A DNA stretch of 36,816 nucleotides from positions 1 through 36,816 of the forward strand of contig JAILDA010000055.1 of assembly GCA_024689865.1 (NCBI GenBank), written 5' to 3'. The position numbers and the translations under genes were made by a program. The notes beneath the pieces were generated by a model. It saw nothing but the letters and a program-made list of their open reading frames with translations. It was not told the origin of the DNA and made no database searches. Of the stretch, positions 17,527 to 27,015 are shown in pieces. Numbering within the stretch: position 1 is the stretch's first letter; every line of letters begins with the position of its first letter. This DNA comes from Clostridia bacterium. Its GTDB lineage: Bacteria; Bacillota; Clostridia; Peptostreptococcales; Anaerovoracaceae.

Positions 17527-19896
17527 CGTCTTTTCCTCCTTGACTAATGCTTCTTGTTCCGAAGACACGTCCGCCGGGCAGGTCTGATCGCTGCAGCCGG
17601 GAACGGTCTGTACTTTATGCTTTATCTTTCTGTCATGACTTGCGTCATGTATCTTAACAAGGTTGAGCCTTAAGGCGTTCATGCATACGAAGAAACTTGA
17701 AAGCGCCATAGCGGCGGCTCCGTACATGGGCTTCATGGCTACGCCGTACAGTCCCGCGGCCAGCGGAATGCACAGAGCGTTGTAGAAGAACGCCCAGAAC
17801 AGGTTCTGGTGGATGTTCCTTATGGTAGCGCGGCTCATGCGTATTGCGGCTGCAACGTCCGTTAGGCGGCTCTTCATTATGACTATGTCGGCGGCGTCGA
17901 TAGCCACGTCTGTGCCTGCTCCCACGGCGATCCCCGTATCCGCCAGAGTAAGCGCCGGAGCATCGTTTATGCCGTCGCCCACCATTGCGGTGCGTCCCTC
18001 TTCCTTAAGACGTTTTATGACTTCCGCCTTGCCGTCCGGAAGCACTCCCGCTATAACCTCGTCAACGCCGGCAGCGCGTCCGATGGCCCTTGCGGTCTTT
18101 TCGTTGTCTCCGGTAAGCATTACGGTCCTTATGCCCATGCCCTTAAGCTCTTCTATGGCTTTTGCGGAGTCCTCTTTTATGGTATCGGCTACGGCTATCA
18201 TTCCAAGCACCTTGCCGTCTTTCGCAAACAGAAGAGGCGTGCGTCCCAGATCCGACAGTCCGGATGCCTTGCGCAGAAGCTCTCCGGGGACGGACGTGTT
18301 TTCGGATATGAACTTTACGCTTCCGCCTGTTATTACGCTGCCGCCCAGCTTTGCCGAAAGACCGTTGCCGGGAAGAGCCTGAAAATCCTCAACTTCGGGA
18401 AGAACCATTCCCGCTGCCCTTTCTGAAACGGCCTTTGCCAGAGGATGCTCGCTTTTTGCTTCGAGCGCAGCTGCATACCTAAGCAGTTCTTCCTCCGTGC
18501 ACCCGGACGCCACCATGTCAGTTACCGCGGGGTGGCCTTCCGTTATGGTCCCGGTCTTATCCAGAGCGGCGATGCTTACCCTTCCTGCGCCTTCAAGCGA
18601 AGCCGCTGTCTTATACAGAATGCCGTTCTTTGCGCCGACACCGCTTCCTACCATTATGGCTACCGGCGTGGCAAGCCCCAGAGCGCACGGGCAGCTGATC
18701 ACGAGTACGGAGATCGCCCTTGCTATCGCAAAGCTGAAGGTCCTACCTGCTATTAGCCATCCGGCAAGCGTTACCAGCGCTATGCCTATTACCGCGGGAA
18801 CGAATATTCCGGACACTTTATCCGCTATCCTTGCCAGCGGAGCTTTGGTAGCGGCCGCGTCGGAAACGGTCTTTATTATCTGGGCAAGGGTGGTATCCTC
18901 TCCAACCCTTGTTGCTCTGCATTTTATGTAGCCCTGCTGGTTGATCGTGGCGGCGGAGACCGTGTCTCCTTCTTCCTTGTCCACGGGGATGCTCTCTCCG
19001 GTAAGCGCGGACTCGTTGACGGAAGTATGCCCTTCCGTAATTACGCCGTCCACTGGGATGTTCTCTCCGGGTCTTACAACGAATATGTCGCCGATCTTTA
19101 CCTGCTCTATGCCTACCTCCGTTTCCGTGCCGTCCTTAAGCAGGACAGCAGTCTTGGGAGCGAGCCTCATAAGGCCTTTAAGTGCGTCGGTCGTGCGTCC
19201 TTTCGACATGGCCTCCAGCATCTTTCCTACGGTTATGAGAGTTGGGATCATGGCCGCGGACTCGAAGTACAGATCCATGCTGTGATGCATTACGGTCTGA
19301 GCATCGCCCCTGCCCTGGGCAAGTATCATAAGGAAGAGCACCACCAGCGAATAGCCGAAAGATGCCGTGGACCCAAGCGCCACCAGAGTATCCATGTTGG
19401 GCGCGCCCTTAAACAGCGATCTATACCCGGATGTAAAGAACTTGCCGTTTATTATCATTACGACTATGGCAAGGAGCATCTCGAAGGTGCCCAGGAACAC
19501 CGGGTTTCCGAATGCGGCCGGTGCCGGGAAGCCCCACATTGCATAGCCCATGGAGAAGTACATGAGTATAAGGAGAACTATCACGGAAAAGATGAGCCTT
19601 TTCCTGAGCTTCGGAGTTTCCTTGTCCTTAAGGGCCTCGTCATCCGCCCAGGACGGAACGGGACCTTCGGATCCGCCTGCCGCCGTGCTGCCTGCCGCAC
19701 CCTTTTTCGAGGCGCCGTATCCGGCGTCCTCTACTGCTTTGATTATTTCCGCTGCGGACGCGCTTCCTTCCACACCCATGGAGTTCGTAAGAAGGCTCAC
19801 CGAGCAGGAAGTTACTCCCGGCACGGCGCTTACTGCTTTCTCCACTCTGGCGCTGCACGCTGCGCAGCTCATTCCTGTTACGTTGTACTGTTCCAT
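17317..19896 (-). CDS. copA: Copper-translocating P1B-type ATPase with N-terminal and C-terminal heavy-metal-associated domains
   Basis: 859 aa; N-term GMSCAAC, CPC motif [37 protein letters not shown]-term [27 protein letters not shown]. Confidence 0.96.
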   Translation of the reverse strand: MEQYNVTGMSCAACSARVEKAVSAVPGVTSCSVSLLTNSMGVEGSASAAEIIKAVEDAGYGASKKGAAGSTAAGGSEGPVPSWADDEALKDKETPKLRKRLIFSVIVLLILMYFSMGYAMWGFPAPAAFGNPVFLGTFEMLLAIVVMIINGKFFTSGYRSLFKGAPNMDTLVALGSTASFGYSLVVLFLMILAQGRGDAQTVMHHSMDLYFESAAMIPTLITVGKMLEAMSKGRTTDALKGLMRLAPKTAVLLKDGTETEVGIEQVKIGDIFVVRPGENIPVDGVITEGHTSVNESALTGESIPVDKEEGDTVSAATINQQGYIKCRATRVGEDTTLAQIIKTVSDAAATKAPLARIADKVSGIFVPAVIGIALVTLAGWLIAGRTFSFAIARAISVLVISCPCALGLATPVAIMVGSGVGAKNGILYKTAASLEGAGRVSIAALDKTGTITEGHPAVTDMVASGCTEEELLRYAAALEAKSEHPLAKAVSERAAGMVLPEVEDFQALPGNGLSAKLGGSVITGGSVKFISENTSVPGELLRKASGLSDLGRTPLLFAKDGKVLGMIAVADTIKEDSAKAIEELKGMGIRTVMLTGDNEKTARAIGRAAGVDEVIAGVLPDGKAEVIKRLKEEGRTAMVGDGINDAPALTLADTGIAVGAGTDVAIDAADIVIMKSRLTDVAAAIRMSRATIRNIHQNLFWAFFYNALCIPLAAGLYGVAMKPMYGAAAMALSSFFVCMNALRLNLVKIHDASHDRKIKHKVQTVPGCSDQTCPADVSSEQEALVKEEKTMKKTLKVEGMMCSHCEARVAKALNAVEGVASAVADHNAGTAVVTLSSDVADDVLKKAVEDQDYKVLGIE

Positions 19897-19897
19897 A

Positions 19898-20200
19898 TTA
19901 TTTCATGACCTTCTGAAGAGTATCAACCAGTTCGTCTATGGTCTCTTCCTTTCCGTTTCTCAGATCTTCCGCCACGCAGCTCTTCATGTGCGAGGAAAGG
20001 AGCGTTCTGGAGAAGCTGTTGAGCGCGGAATTAACAGCGGAGACCTGGATGAGCACATCCGTGCAGTACGCGTCGTTCTCCAGCATGTTCTGCAGACCGC
20101 GCACCTGCCCCTCTATCCTTCTGAGCCTGTTCATCAGATCCTTTTTCTCCTGTTCGCTGCGGGACTTTGTCCTTTCGCAGCAGCATGTCTTTTCGTTCAT
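19898..20200 (-). CDS. csoR: Copper-sensing transcriptional repressor CsoR
   Basis: Likely start ATG 20200 ([12 protein letters not shown]...); [42 protein letters not shown]...HMKSC retains the C-H-C copper ligand pattern. Track start 20284 runs into the operator. Confidence 0.93.
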   Translation of the reverse strand: MNEKTCCCERTKSRSEQEKKDLMNRLRRIEGQVRGLQNMLENDAYCTDVLIQVSAVNSALNSFSRTLLSSHMKSCVAEDLRNGKEETIDELVDTLQKVMK

Positions 20201-20219
20201 TGTGTATCTCCGTATAAAC

Positions 20220-20236
20220 ATACCCGCCGGGGGTAT
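20220..20236. promoter_or_regulatory. CsoR-type operator 1
   Basis: 17-bp palindrome atacccgccgggggtat. Confidence 0.75.
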
Positions 20237-20251
20237 CGCCTGCACCTGTAT

Positions 20252-20278
20252 ATTATACCCCTTGGGGGTATTTGTCAA
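20252..20278 (-). promoter_or_regulatory. csoR-copA promoter overlapped by CsoR-type operator 2
   Basis: Palindrome ataccccttgggggtat (20255-20271) lies between TTGACA (20273-20278, minus) and TATAAT (20252-20257, minus). Confidence 0.78.
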
Positions 20279-20402
20279 ATACATTATTCGCCATTAGCTT
20301 AAAAGAAAAATACATAATGATTTATTGTTGTTGACAAACTGACGACTGTAGGATACTATACAAAAACAATAAAAATGTATACTTACTCGACAGGAGCATA
20401 TT

Positions 20403-20981
20403 ATGGACAGAAGAGTCATTAAAACAAAAAGAGCCATAAAGAAAGCATTCTTTACTCTGCTTGCGGAAAAAGATCTGAACGACATAAGCGTTACGGACAT
20501 CTCCAGGATCGCGGAGATAAACCGCAAGACTTTTTATAACTACTATACTGGCGTATTCCAGCTTGTAGACGAGCTGGAGAACGAAATACTCAGCAAACTG
20601 GATGCAACGCTTAAGGAGATCGACATCATCGAAAGCATAAAGGAGCCCCAGAAGCTTTTTGCTCTGTTCGATGAAACTGTAGGCATCAACGACCCCTTCC
20701 TAAGGACCATGCTGGAAGCAGACAAGGTCTCCGGATTCTTCAGCAAATTCGAGAGCGAGATCATATGCCTGATACGCGACGAAGTATCCAGACAGGCTCA
20801 TACGGATCCTGCGGCCACGGAATATATAATACACTTCATTCTGGCCGGCGAGATCAGCGTCTACAAGGCATGGCTCAGGTCCGACAGGTCGTTCCCCGCT
20901 GAAAAGCTCTCCGGGATGATCCACGAAATGGCCCTCGACGGCATCAGATCCCTTGTCAGGAAGAACATGCCGGAACAGTAG
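20403..20981 (+). CDS. TetR family transcriptional regulator
   Basis: 192 aa; RRVIKTKRAIKKAFFTLLAEKDLNDISVTDISRIAEINRKTFYNYYTGVFQLVDELENEI, TetR HTH. SD caggag. Confidence 0.9.
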   Translation: MDRRVIKTKRAIKKAFFTLLAEKDLNDISVTDISRIAEINRKTFYNYYTGVFQLVDELENEILSKLDATLKEIDIIESIKEPQKLFALFDETVGINDPFLRTMLEADKVSGFFSKFESEIICLIRDEVSRQAHTDPAATEYIIHFILAGEISVYKAWLRSDRSFPAEKLSGMIHEMALDGIRSLVRKNMPEQ

Positions 20982-21018
20982 TTCTCAAAGCAGAAACGCC
21001 TCTGCAAAAGCACAAAAA

Positions 21019-21052
21019 AACGGCTCCGCGCTATTGACCGCACGGGGCCGTT
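21019..21052. terminator. Hairpin after tetR, possible terminator
   Basis: aacggctccg / cggggccgtt, 10 bp with one GU; preceded by A7, weak T tract on + strand. Confidence 0.4.
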
Positions 21053-21088
21053 AATATATAATAACCTAAACCTCGGTTTTTCCGGGGC

Positions 21089-21265
21089 ACAATTGTAAGT
21101 AGAGGCGCGGCTCGTCAGGAGTACCGCGGCGCAAAAAAAACTCCCCCGCAAGGAGCGCGCCGCGCAAAAGGGACTGCCGCCGAAGGCGCGGAATGCAGGA
21201 ACGCGTCTGGGCAGACGGATAACATCCGGCTGACTGTCGCTTAGGCGGAGAGCTGTTACAATTGT
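21089..21265 (+). ncRNA. Lysine riboswitch (L box) aptamer upstream of dapA
   Basis: Core segments gtaagtagaggcgcgg, ggagta, gccgaaggcg, ctgggcagacggataacatccggctgactgtcgc, ttaggcggagagctgttac; perfect 10-bp P1 (acaattgtaa 21089-21098 / ttacaattgt 21256-21265). Confidence 0.93.
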
Positions 21266-21306
21266 TCGGACACGCTGTTTGCGTTTTATTTCGAACAGTC
21301 AGCATC

Positions 21307-21328
21307 AGCCGGGCAGACCGGTTTTTTT
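21307..21328 (+). terminator. Riboswitch-controlled intrinsic terminator
   Basis: agccgg-gcaga-ccggtt followed by T-run; left arm can pair instead with aptamer ccggctga (21226-21233). Confidence 0.78.
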
Positions 21329-21379
21329 ATTAGGGGCGCTGAGCCAAAGGCAGACACCGCCCCGGAAACGGAGATTCAA

Positions 21380-22267
21380 ATGAAGAAAGTTATTTTCAGA
21401 GGAGCATGCACCGCACTTGTAACGCCCATGAACGAAAAAGGCGTGGACTACGATGCTCTGGAACGGCTGATCAACTGGCAGATAGAAGAAGGCATAGACG
21501 CCCTTCTGATCTGCGGCACCACAGGCGAATGCGCCACCCTTTCGGACGAGGAGCACCGCGAGGTATTTAAGAAGGCAATGGACTTCTCCGGCCACAGAGT
21601 ACCGATGATCGCAGGTACCGGTTCCAATGATACAGCGTACGCCATAGAGCTCACCAAGGTAGCGTACGACATGGGATACGACGCCGGTCTTCTGGTATCG
21701 CCCTACTACAACAAGACCACCCAGGCGGGACTCATAGCCATGTACACTGCCATCGCGGACAGCAGCCCCATGCCGGAGATACTTTACAACGTTCCCGGCC
21801 GCACGGGCATGAACATAGAACCTAAGACCTACGCCGCGTTAGGCAAGCACCCCAACATCGTAGGAATCAAGGAAGCCAACGGAGACATGGAAAAGATAGT
21901 CGAGACCATGGCCTATGCAGGAAACGACCTGTGCCTGTGGTCCGGCGAGGACGGCATGATAACTCCCATGCTCTCCATGGGAGCGGACGGCGTCATCTCC
22001 GTGCTCTCCAACATCCTTCCTAAGAAGACATCCGAGCTGTGCCACGCGTACTTCCGCGGCGACGTAAAGAAGAGCGCGCAGATGCAGCTGGAGCTCACCC
22101 CGCTCATCAAGATGCTCTTCTGCGAGACCAACCCCATCCCCGCAAGAGCAGCCGTAGCAGCCCTTGGATTCGGCGAGAACTACGTAAGGCTCCCGCTGGT
22201 ACCCATGACCGAGGCTAACCAGGCAAGAATGTTCGAGCTTATGAGGCAGCAGGGTCTGAACGTCTGA
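21380..22267 (+). CDS. dapA: 4-hydroxy-tetrahydrodipicolinate synthase
   Basis: 295 aa; ALVTPMNEKGVDYDAL, CGTTGECATLSDEEH, YNVPGRTGMNI, GIKEANGD. Confidence 0.97.
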   Translation: MKKVIFRGACTALVTPMNEKGVDYDALERLINWQIEEGIDALLICGTTGECATLSDEEHREVFKKAMDFSGHRVPMIAGTGSNDTAYAIELTKVAYDMGYDAGLLVSPYYNKTTQAGLIAMYTAIADSSPMPEILYNVPGRTGMNIEPKTYAALGKHPNIVGIKEANGDMEKIVETMAYAGNDLCLWSGEDGMITPMLSMGADGVISVLSNILPKKTSELCHAYFRGDVKKSAQMQLELTPLIKMLFCETNPIPARAAVAALGFGENYVRLPLVPMTEANQARMFELMRQQGLNV

Positions 22268-22324
22268 TAAAGCAGCGTCCTTAAAGAACGCATCACCTAT
22301 CCCTACTAAAGAAAAGGAGCAGCC

Positions 22325-23059
22325 ATGAGGATAATACTGCACGGAAGCACAGGAGCAATGGGAAAAGCCGTAACCGAGACCGTAAGCGGCGGCACACACG
22401 AGATAGTAGCCTTCGTAAGTCCGGAATACATAGTATCCGAAGGAAAACAGTACAGAAGACTGTCCGATTTCTCCGGAAAAGCAGACTGCATAATAGACTT
22501 CTCCAACCATGCGGCAACCAAGACGCTTACCGAGTACGCGGCAAATCGCGGCATACCTCTTGTAATAGCAACTACGGGACAGACTCCGGATGAGTTCGCG
22601 CTCATAGACGAATGCGCAAAGAGCATCCCGGTGTTTCTTTCCGCAAACATGTCCATAGGCGTGGCGGTGCTGGTAAGCCTTGCAAAACAGGCTGCCGCAG
22701 CGTTCCCGGAAGCGGACATAGAGATAGTTGAATACCACCACAACAGAAAACTGGACGCTCCAAGCGGAACGGCCGTCATGCTTGCCAACGCCATCAAGGA
22801 AGTCCGCCCGGACAGCAACATCGTGGAAGGAAGGTCCGGCCATTGCAAGCGCGATCCCAAGGACATAGGGATCTCCGCAGTAAGGCTCGGCAACGAAGTA
22901 GGTACTCACGAAGTCTACATCGCGACTCAGACCCAGCGGATAAAGCTGGAGCACGTTGCCCAGAGCAGGAGTCTGTTCGCAGAGGGCGCGGTCCGCGCCG
23001 CGGAATTCCTTATCGACAAGGGACCCGGTCTCTACGGAATGAAGGACCTCATCAAGTAA
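22325..23059 (+). CDS. dapB: 4-hydroxy-tetrahydrodipicolinate reductase
   Basis: 244 aa; GSTGAMGKAVTETV, EIVEYHHNRKLDAPSGTA. Confidence 0.96.
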   Translation: MRIILHGSTGAMGKAVTETVSGGTHEIVAFVSPEYIVSEGKQYRRLSDFSGKADCIIDFSNHAATKTLTEYAANRGIPLVIATTGQTPDEFALIDECAKSIPVFLSANMSIGVAVLVSLAKQAAAAFPEADIEIVEYHHNRKLDAPSGTAVMLANAIKEVRPDSNIVEGRSGHCKRDPKDIGISAVRLGNEVGTHEVYIATQTQRIKLEHVAQSRSLFAEGAVRAAEFLIDKGPGLYGMKDLIK

Positions 23060-23086
23060 CGAAAAACAATACATGCAGACACACAA

Positions 23087-23123
23087 AAACGCCGGGCTTT
23101 GCGAGACCAAAGCGCCGGCGTTT
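23087..23123. terminator. Strong bidirectional terminator
   Basis: aaacgccgggctttg cgagac caaagcgccggcgttt, near-perfect ~15-bp stem between convergent genes. Confidence 0.85.
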
Positions 23124-23168
23124 CTAATCGTAAAGCATGTTTATATATTTGCGATCCCGCAGGAAGCA

Positions 23169-24341
23169 TTACGCCTCCCCTTTTTCGTTCAGCTTTGCAG
23201 CCTTCTGTCCGTCTTTCTTTTTCTTGTGGACCTCGAGCCTCGGGAACGCGTATTCGTCCAGCAGATAGACTATGATGGCGGAGAACGGGATAGCAAGGAA
23301 TATTCCTACCACTCCCATTATCCTGCCGAACACCACTATCGCTATCATGATAAGGATTCCAGGAACGTTCAGCACTTCGCCGAACATCTTGGGCTTTAAA
23401 ATGTATCCGTCTATGGTCTGAAGGATGACGGTAAATACCAGGAACCACAGCGCATAGAACGGATTGGCCAGCAGGAGGAATATGACGCCTATCACAGCGC
23501 CGACTATGGGACCGAAAGTGGGAACCAAATTTGCTACGGCAACGACTACGGATATTACAAGCGCGTAAGGCATTCCTACAGCCAGCATGAATATGTAATC
23601 CACCACGCCTATTATCAGGGCATCGATAAGATCCACCGTTATGAACTTGGCGAATATGTTGTTGAATTTTACTCCTACAGCGGTTATGTCGTTGTAGTGC
23701 TCGTCATTGGTGGTCAGCTGAAGCAGTTTCTTGAACAGATTCAGCACCCTCTGCTTGCCCGCCAGGAAGTAAATGGCAATGATGAACCCGATGCCCCAGT
23801 TGATCGTGCCAGCGGTAATGCTGGAGGATTTGGAGATGATGGTCCCTATGTTGTCCATCAGGAGCGTAAGCGTCTTGCTGAGAAGATTGCCCTCGCTGCC
23901 TATCCATCCTTTTATCGTGTCCACCAGATCCTGAGGCACGAAATCCCATCGGTCGATGAGCTCCTGCAAAGATCTCAGATAAGAATCGATGTTCTCGATG
24001 AACCCTCCGATGCTTGTGATCAGCTGGGGGATCAGCGAGTAAAGCAGCAGGAACAGCAGCAGTATCAGAACTATCAAAGTAAGCACCACCGAGATGCCCC
24101 AGGATACTTTTCTGTTCTTTATCTTTTTGAAAATGGTCCTGTCGTAGAATATTGCGAAAGGATTTAGCATGTAGGCAATTCCGGCGCCGATTATTACAGG
24201 AGCGAATATCCGGAAGACCCACTTAAGACCGCCCCAAACTACCCCTATATGGGAAGCCGCAACAAAAAACAGGACTACGACACAGGCCCCAAGGACCAGC
24301 GAGCCCCATTTCTGCTTCATCTCCTGCCACTTTTGCTTCAT
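23169..24341 (-). CDS. AI-2E family transporter (UPF0118)
   Basis: 390 aa, multi-TM; GAVIGVIFLLLANPFYALWFLVFTVILQTIDGYILKPKMFG, typical of the family. Confidence 0.9.
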   Translation of the reverse strand: MKQKWQEMKQKWGSLVLGACVVVLFFVAASHIGVVWGGLKWVFRIFAPVIIGAGIAYMLNPFAIFYDRTIFKKIKNRKVSWGISVVLTLIVLILLLFLLLYSLIPQLITSIGGFIENIDSYLRSLQELIDRWDFVPQDLVDTIKGWIGSEGNLLSKTLTLLMDNIGTIISKSSSITAGTINWGIGFIIAIYFLAGKQRVLNLFKKLLQLTTNDEHYNDITAVGVKFNNIFAKFITVDLIDALIIGVVDYIFMLAVGMPYALVISVVVAVANLVPTFGPIVGAVIGVIFLLLANPFYALWFLVFTVILQTIDGYILKPKMFGEVLNVPGILIMIAIVVFGRIMGVVGIFLAIPFSAIIVYLLDEYAFPRLEVHKKKKDGQKAAKLNEKGEA

Positions 24342-24514
24342 CTCTTCTCCCCTTTAAATATCTATCCTTTCATTTGATTATACTAACGTTGACGGGTTCT
24401 GTCAAAAAAATTTCCATATGTTCTGAAACTCTGCGTAAAGTTCTGATATAATCAATATGTCTAATACCGTTAAGATAAGATGCAGCTATCCGGAGATCTT
24501 AAGGAGGATACCAT

Positions 24515-25267
24515 ATGTACAAGCTTTGGGAAGCGCTTAAAGACGCAAAACAGCTTAAGTGGGTGGAGCTTTCTCATTCCCTGAACAACGACAGCCCTTA
24601 CTGGAGCGGCATTCCGGAAGGAAGCGTAGAGCTCGGCAAGACCGTATTCGACTGGGGCAATCCCATGCTCGAATGCCGCATACAGACATTCAAGTTCCCG
24701 GGACAGTTCGGTACGCACATAGACTTCCCCGGACATTTCGTAAAAGGAGCACCGCTCTCCGAGACGTTCGGAGTTAAGGACGGAGTATTCCCGCTGTGCG
24801 TAATAGACATTACGGACAAGGTGGCAAAGGACCCGACCTACGCAGTATGCGTACAGGACATAAAGGATTACGAGGCTAAGTACGGAGACATTCCGGACGG
24901 TGCGTTCGTAGCCCTGCGCACGGACTGGTACAAGAACTGGCCGGACATGGATAAGCTCTCCGGAATAGCCGAAGACGGCAGCGAGAATTTCCCCGGATGG
25001 TCTCTGGACGCCCTCAAGTACATCTACGAGGTCAGGAACGCGGCGGCAAACGGCCACGAGGCGCTGGACACCGACGCCTCCAAGGAAGCCGCAAAGGCGG
25101 AGGATCTGGCCTGCGAAAGATACGTTCTTGAGAAAGGCAAGCTTCAGGTGGAAGTGCTTAAGAACCTGGACAAGGTCGCTCCCGCAGGCGCGGTGATATT
25201 CGTGGCATGGCCGAGGATAGAAGGCGCCGTAGGCCTTCCGGTAAGAGCCTGGGCAGTAACGGAATAA
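24515..25267 (+). CDS. Cyclase family protein (kynurenine formamidase-like metal hydrolase)
   Basis: 250 aa; WVELSHSLNNDSPYW, FGTHIDFPGHF (HxGTHxDxPxH-like motif). Confidence 0.88.
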   Translation: MYKLWEALKDAKQLKWVELSHSLNNDSPYWSGIPEGSVELGKTVFDWGNPMLECRIQTFKFPGQFGTHIDFPGHFVKGAPLSETFGVKDGVFPLCVIDITDKVAKDPTYAVCVQDIKDYEAKYGDIPDGAFVALRTDWYKNWPDMDKLSGIAEDGSENFPGWSLDALKYIYEVRNAAANGHEALDTDASKEAAKAEDLACERYVLEKGKLQVEVLKNLDKVAPAGAVIFVAWPRIEGAVGLPVRAWAVTE

Positions 25268-25280
25268 AAGAGCACTGAAA

Positions 25281-25313
25281 AAGGACCGCTTTTACGCGGT
25301 CCTTCTTTTTTTT
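25281..25313. terminator. Intrinsic terminator
   Basis: aaggaccgc-ttttac-gcggtcctt followed by cttttttttt. Confidence 0.9.
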
Positions 25314-25345
25314 CTTATGTCTTCCGAAAGCTGCGCCTGTTTGGA

Positions 25346-25912
25346 TCAGATGCTTTCCGGAGTAATGTGGGCCATGGCATCCTGCATTATCTTGTCGACA
25401 TCCGCACCTTCCACGTCCAGCCCTTCGGCCTTGATGAGGTGCACGTCCTTGATGCCCCAGAACGAAGTAGCCAGTTCCTTAACGTATCCGTAACCGAAGG
25501 TATCGTTCTCTATCTTTCCGCCGGAAGTGGTAACGTAGCAAAGCTTCTTTGCCTTGCAAAGGCCGCTTACGCTGCCGTCCGGATTGTATTCGAACACTAT
25601 TCCCGCAATGTTGATGATCTCCAGATAGATCTTGAGAATTGCCGGGAACGAAAGGTCCCAGAACGGAGCCGCGAATATGATCGCGTCCGCGTTGGCGAAC
25701 TGCTGAGCCAGAGCAAAATCCTTGTTCCACAGCTCTCCGGCTTCAAGAAGAATGGCCCTGTTCACGAGCGGAAGACCGTACATAGGTCTAATGCGCTCTT
25801 TCTCCAGAAACACCTCGGTAACGTTGCCTCCCAGTGTCTCGGCGACCTTTCTGGCAAGCTTTATGGTTCTTGACTTTTTGCGTACACACGCGTTAACTAA
25901 CAGGATCTCCAT
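25346..25912 (-). CDS. NAD(P)H-dependent FMN oxidoreductase / flavodoxin-fold (AzoR-like)
   Basis: 188 aa; MEILLVNACVRKKSRTIKLARKVAE, ADAIIFAAPFWDLSFPAILKIYLE, YVTTSGG. Confidence 0.85.
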   Translation of the reverse strand: MEILLVNACVRKKSRTIKLARKVAETLGGNVTEVFLEKERIRPMYGLPLVNRAILLEAGELWNKDFALAQQFANADAIIFAAPFWDLSFPAILKIYLEIINIAGIVFEYNPDGSVSGLCKAKKLCYVTTSGGKIENDTFGYGYVKELATSFWGIKDVHLIKAEGLDVEGADVDKIMQDAMAHITPESI

Positions 25913-25988
25913 CTTACCCTCCTTCCTCGGGTCGTATGATCTTTGTGTCTATTTTAACACATATTGCGCGTTATTGCGAATAAATGTA

Positions 25989-27002
25989 TCATTCTTTTTC
26001 TTCGCCGCAGACAGGAGTCTCCATCAGGCGTTTTATCTCCTCGGCTCTGTATCCTTTGCTTAATAGATAATACAGTTTAGCTACCGCTGCCTCCGTGGTA
26101 AGGTCGTGTCCGCTTACCGCGCCTGCTTCCGCAAGAGCGCTGCTTGCCTCGTAAGCGCCGAGCATCACCGTGCCCTGCGGACACTGCGAACAGACGGTTA
26201 TGACAGTTCCGTGCTCCACGGCTTTCTTTACTATCGGAAGCAGCTCGCTGCCGCCGTTGGGGATGTTTCCGGCTCCGAATGTCTCGATCACTATGCCTTT
26301 TAGTTTTTCGGTAAGGATCTGGTCGAAAAGGCTGAACTGTATGCCCGGGAAGACTTTTATAACACCTATCGGTATCTCGTCCAGTATCTGCAGACTGAAC
26401 GGTCCGGGACGCCGCTTAAGAAGAGCGGAGTCGTTGTACGCAACGGTTATTCCAGTCTCAGCCAGCGCCGGATAGTTAGGTGAGACGAATGCTATCAACT
26501 CGTCCGCGGAATACTTGGTAGCGCGGTTTCCGCGGAGAAGCTTTCCTCCGAAGAATATGCAGACCTCGCGCACCCTTCCCTCCGCGGCTATAAGCAGCGA
26601 ATCTATCAGATTGGCCCTGCCGTCGCTTCTGATCTCCGCCAGAGGTATCTGCGAGCCTGTAAGTATCACCGGCTTATCCAGCCCCTGCAGCATGAAGGAC
26701 AGCGCCGACGCGGTATATGCCATGGTATCTGTTCCGTGCAGGATAACAAATCCGTCGTAGGAATCGTAGTTCTGAGCCACCAGTCCGCCTATGCGGTTCC
26801 AGTCGGAGACCGTCATGTTGGAAGAGTCCAGCAAAGGCTCCGTTTCTATGAGATCCCAGTGCGGGACCTGTTCCGCCTTAAGAAGTTCCATGCTTTCCAG
26901 CTGGGCGCGGAAAGCCTTGCCGTTGGGAACGTAGCCCCTGCTGGACGCGGTCATGCTTATGGTGCCGCCTGTGTTTATGATAAGTATTCCGGACATTTCC
27001 AT
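25989..27002 (-). CDS. L-asparaginase (type I-like)
   Basis: 337 aa; ILIINTGGTISMT, VILHGTDTMAYTASALSFML, GAGNIPNGG. Confidence 0.93.
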   Translation of the reverse strand: MEMSGILIINTGGTISMTASSRGYVPNGKAFRAQLESMELLKAEQVPHWDLIETEPLLDSSNMTVSDWNRIGGLVAQNYDSYDGFVILHGTDTMAYTASALSFMLQGLDKPVILTGSQIPLAEIRSDGRANLIDSLLIAAEGRVREVCIFFGGKLLRGNRATKYSADELIAFVSPNYPALAETGITVAYNDSALLKRRPGPFSLQILDEIPIGVIKVFPGIQFSLFDQILTEKLKGIVIETFGAGNIPNGGSELLPIVKKAVEHGTVITVCSQCPQGTVMLGAYEASSALAEAGAVSGHDLTTEAAVAKLYYLLSKGYRAEEIKRLMETPVCGEEKE

Positions 27003-27015
27003 CCCTCTTTTATTA

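Noticed and set aside
21839-23110. 423-aa minus-strand ORF opposite dapA/dapB
   Set aside because: Antisense artefact spanning two confidently assigned genes.
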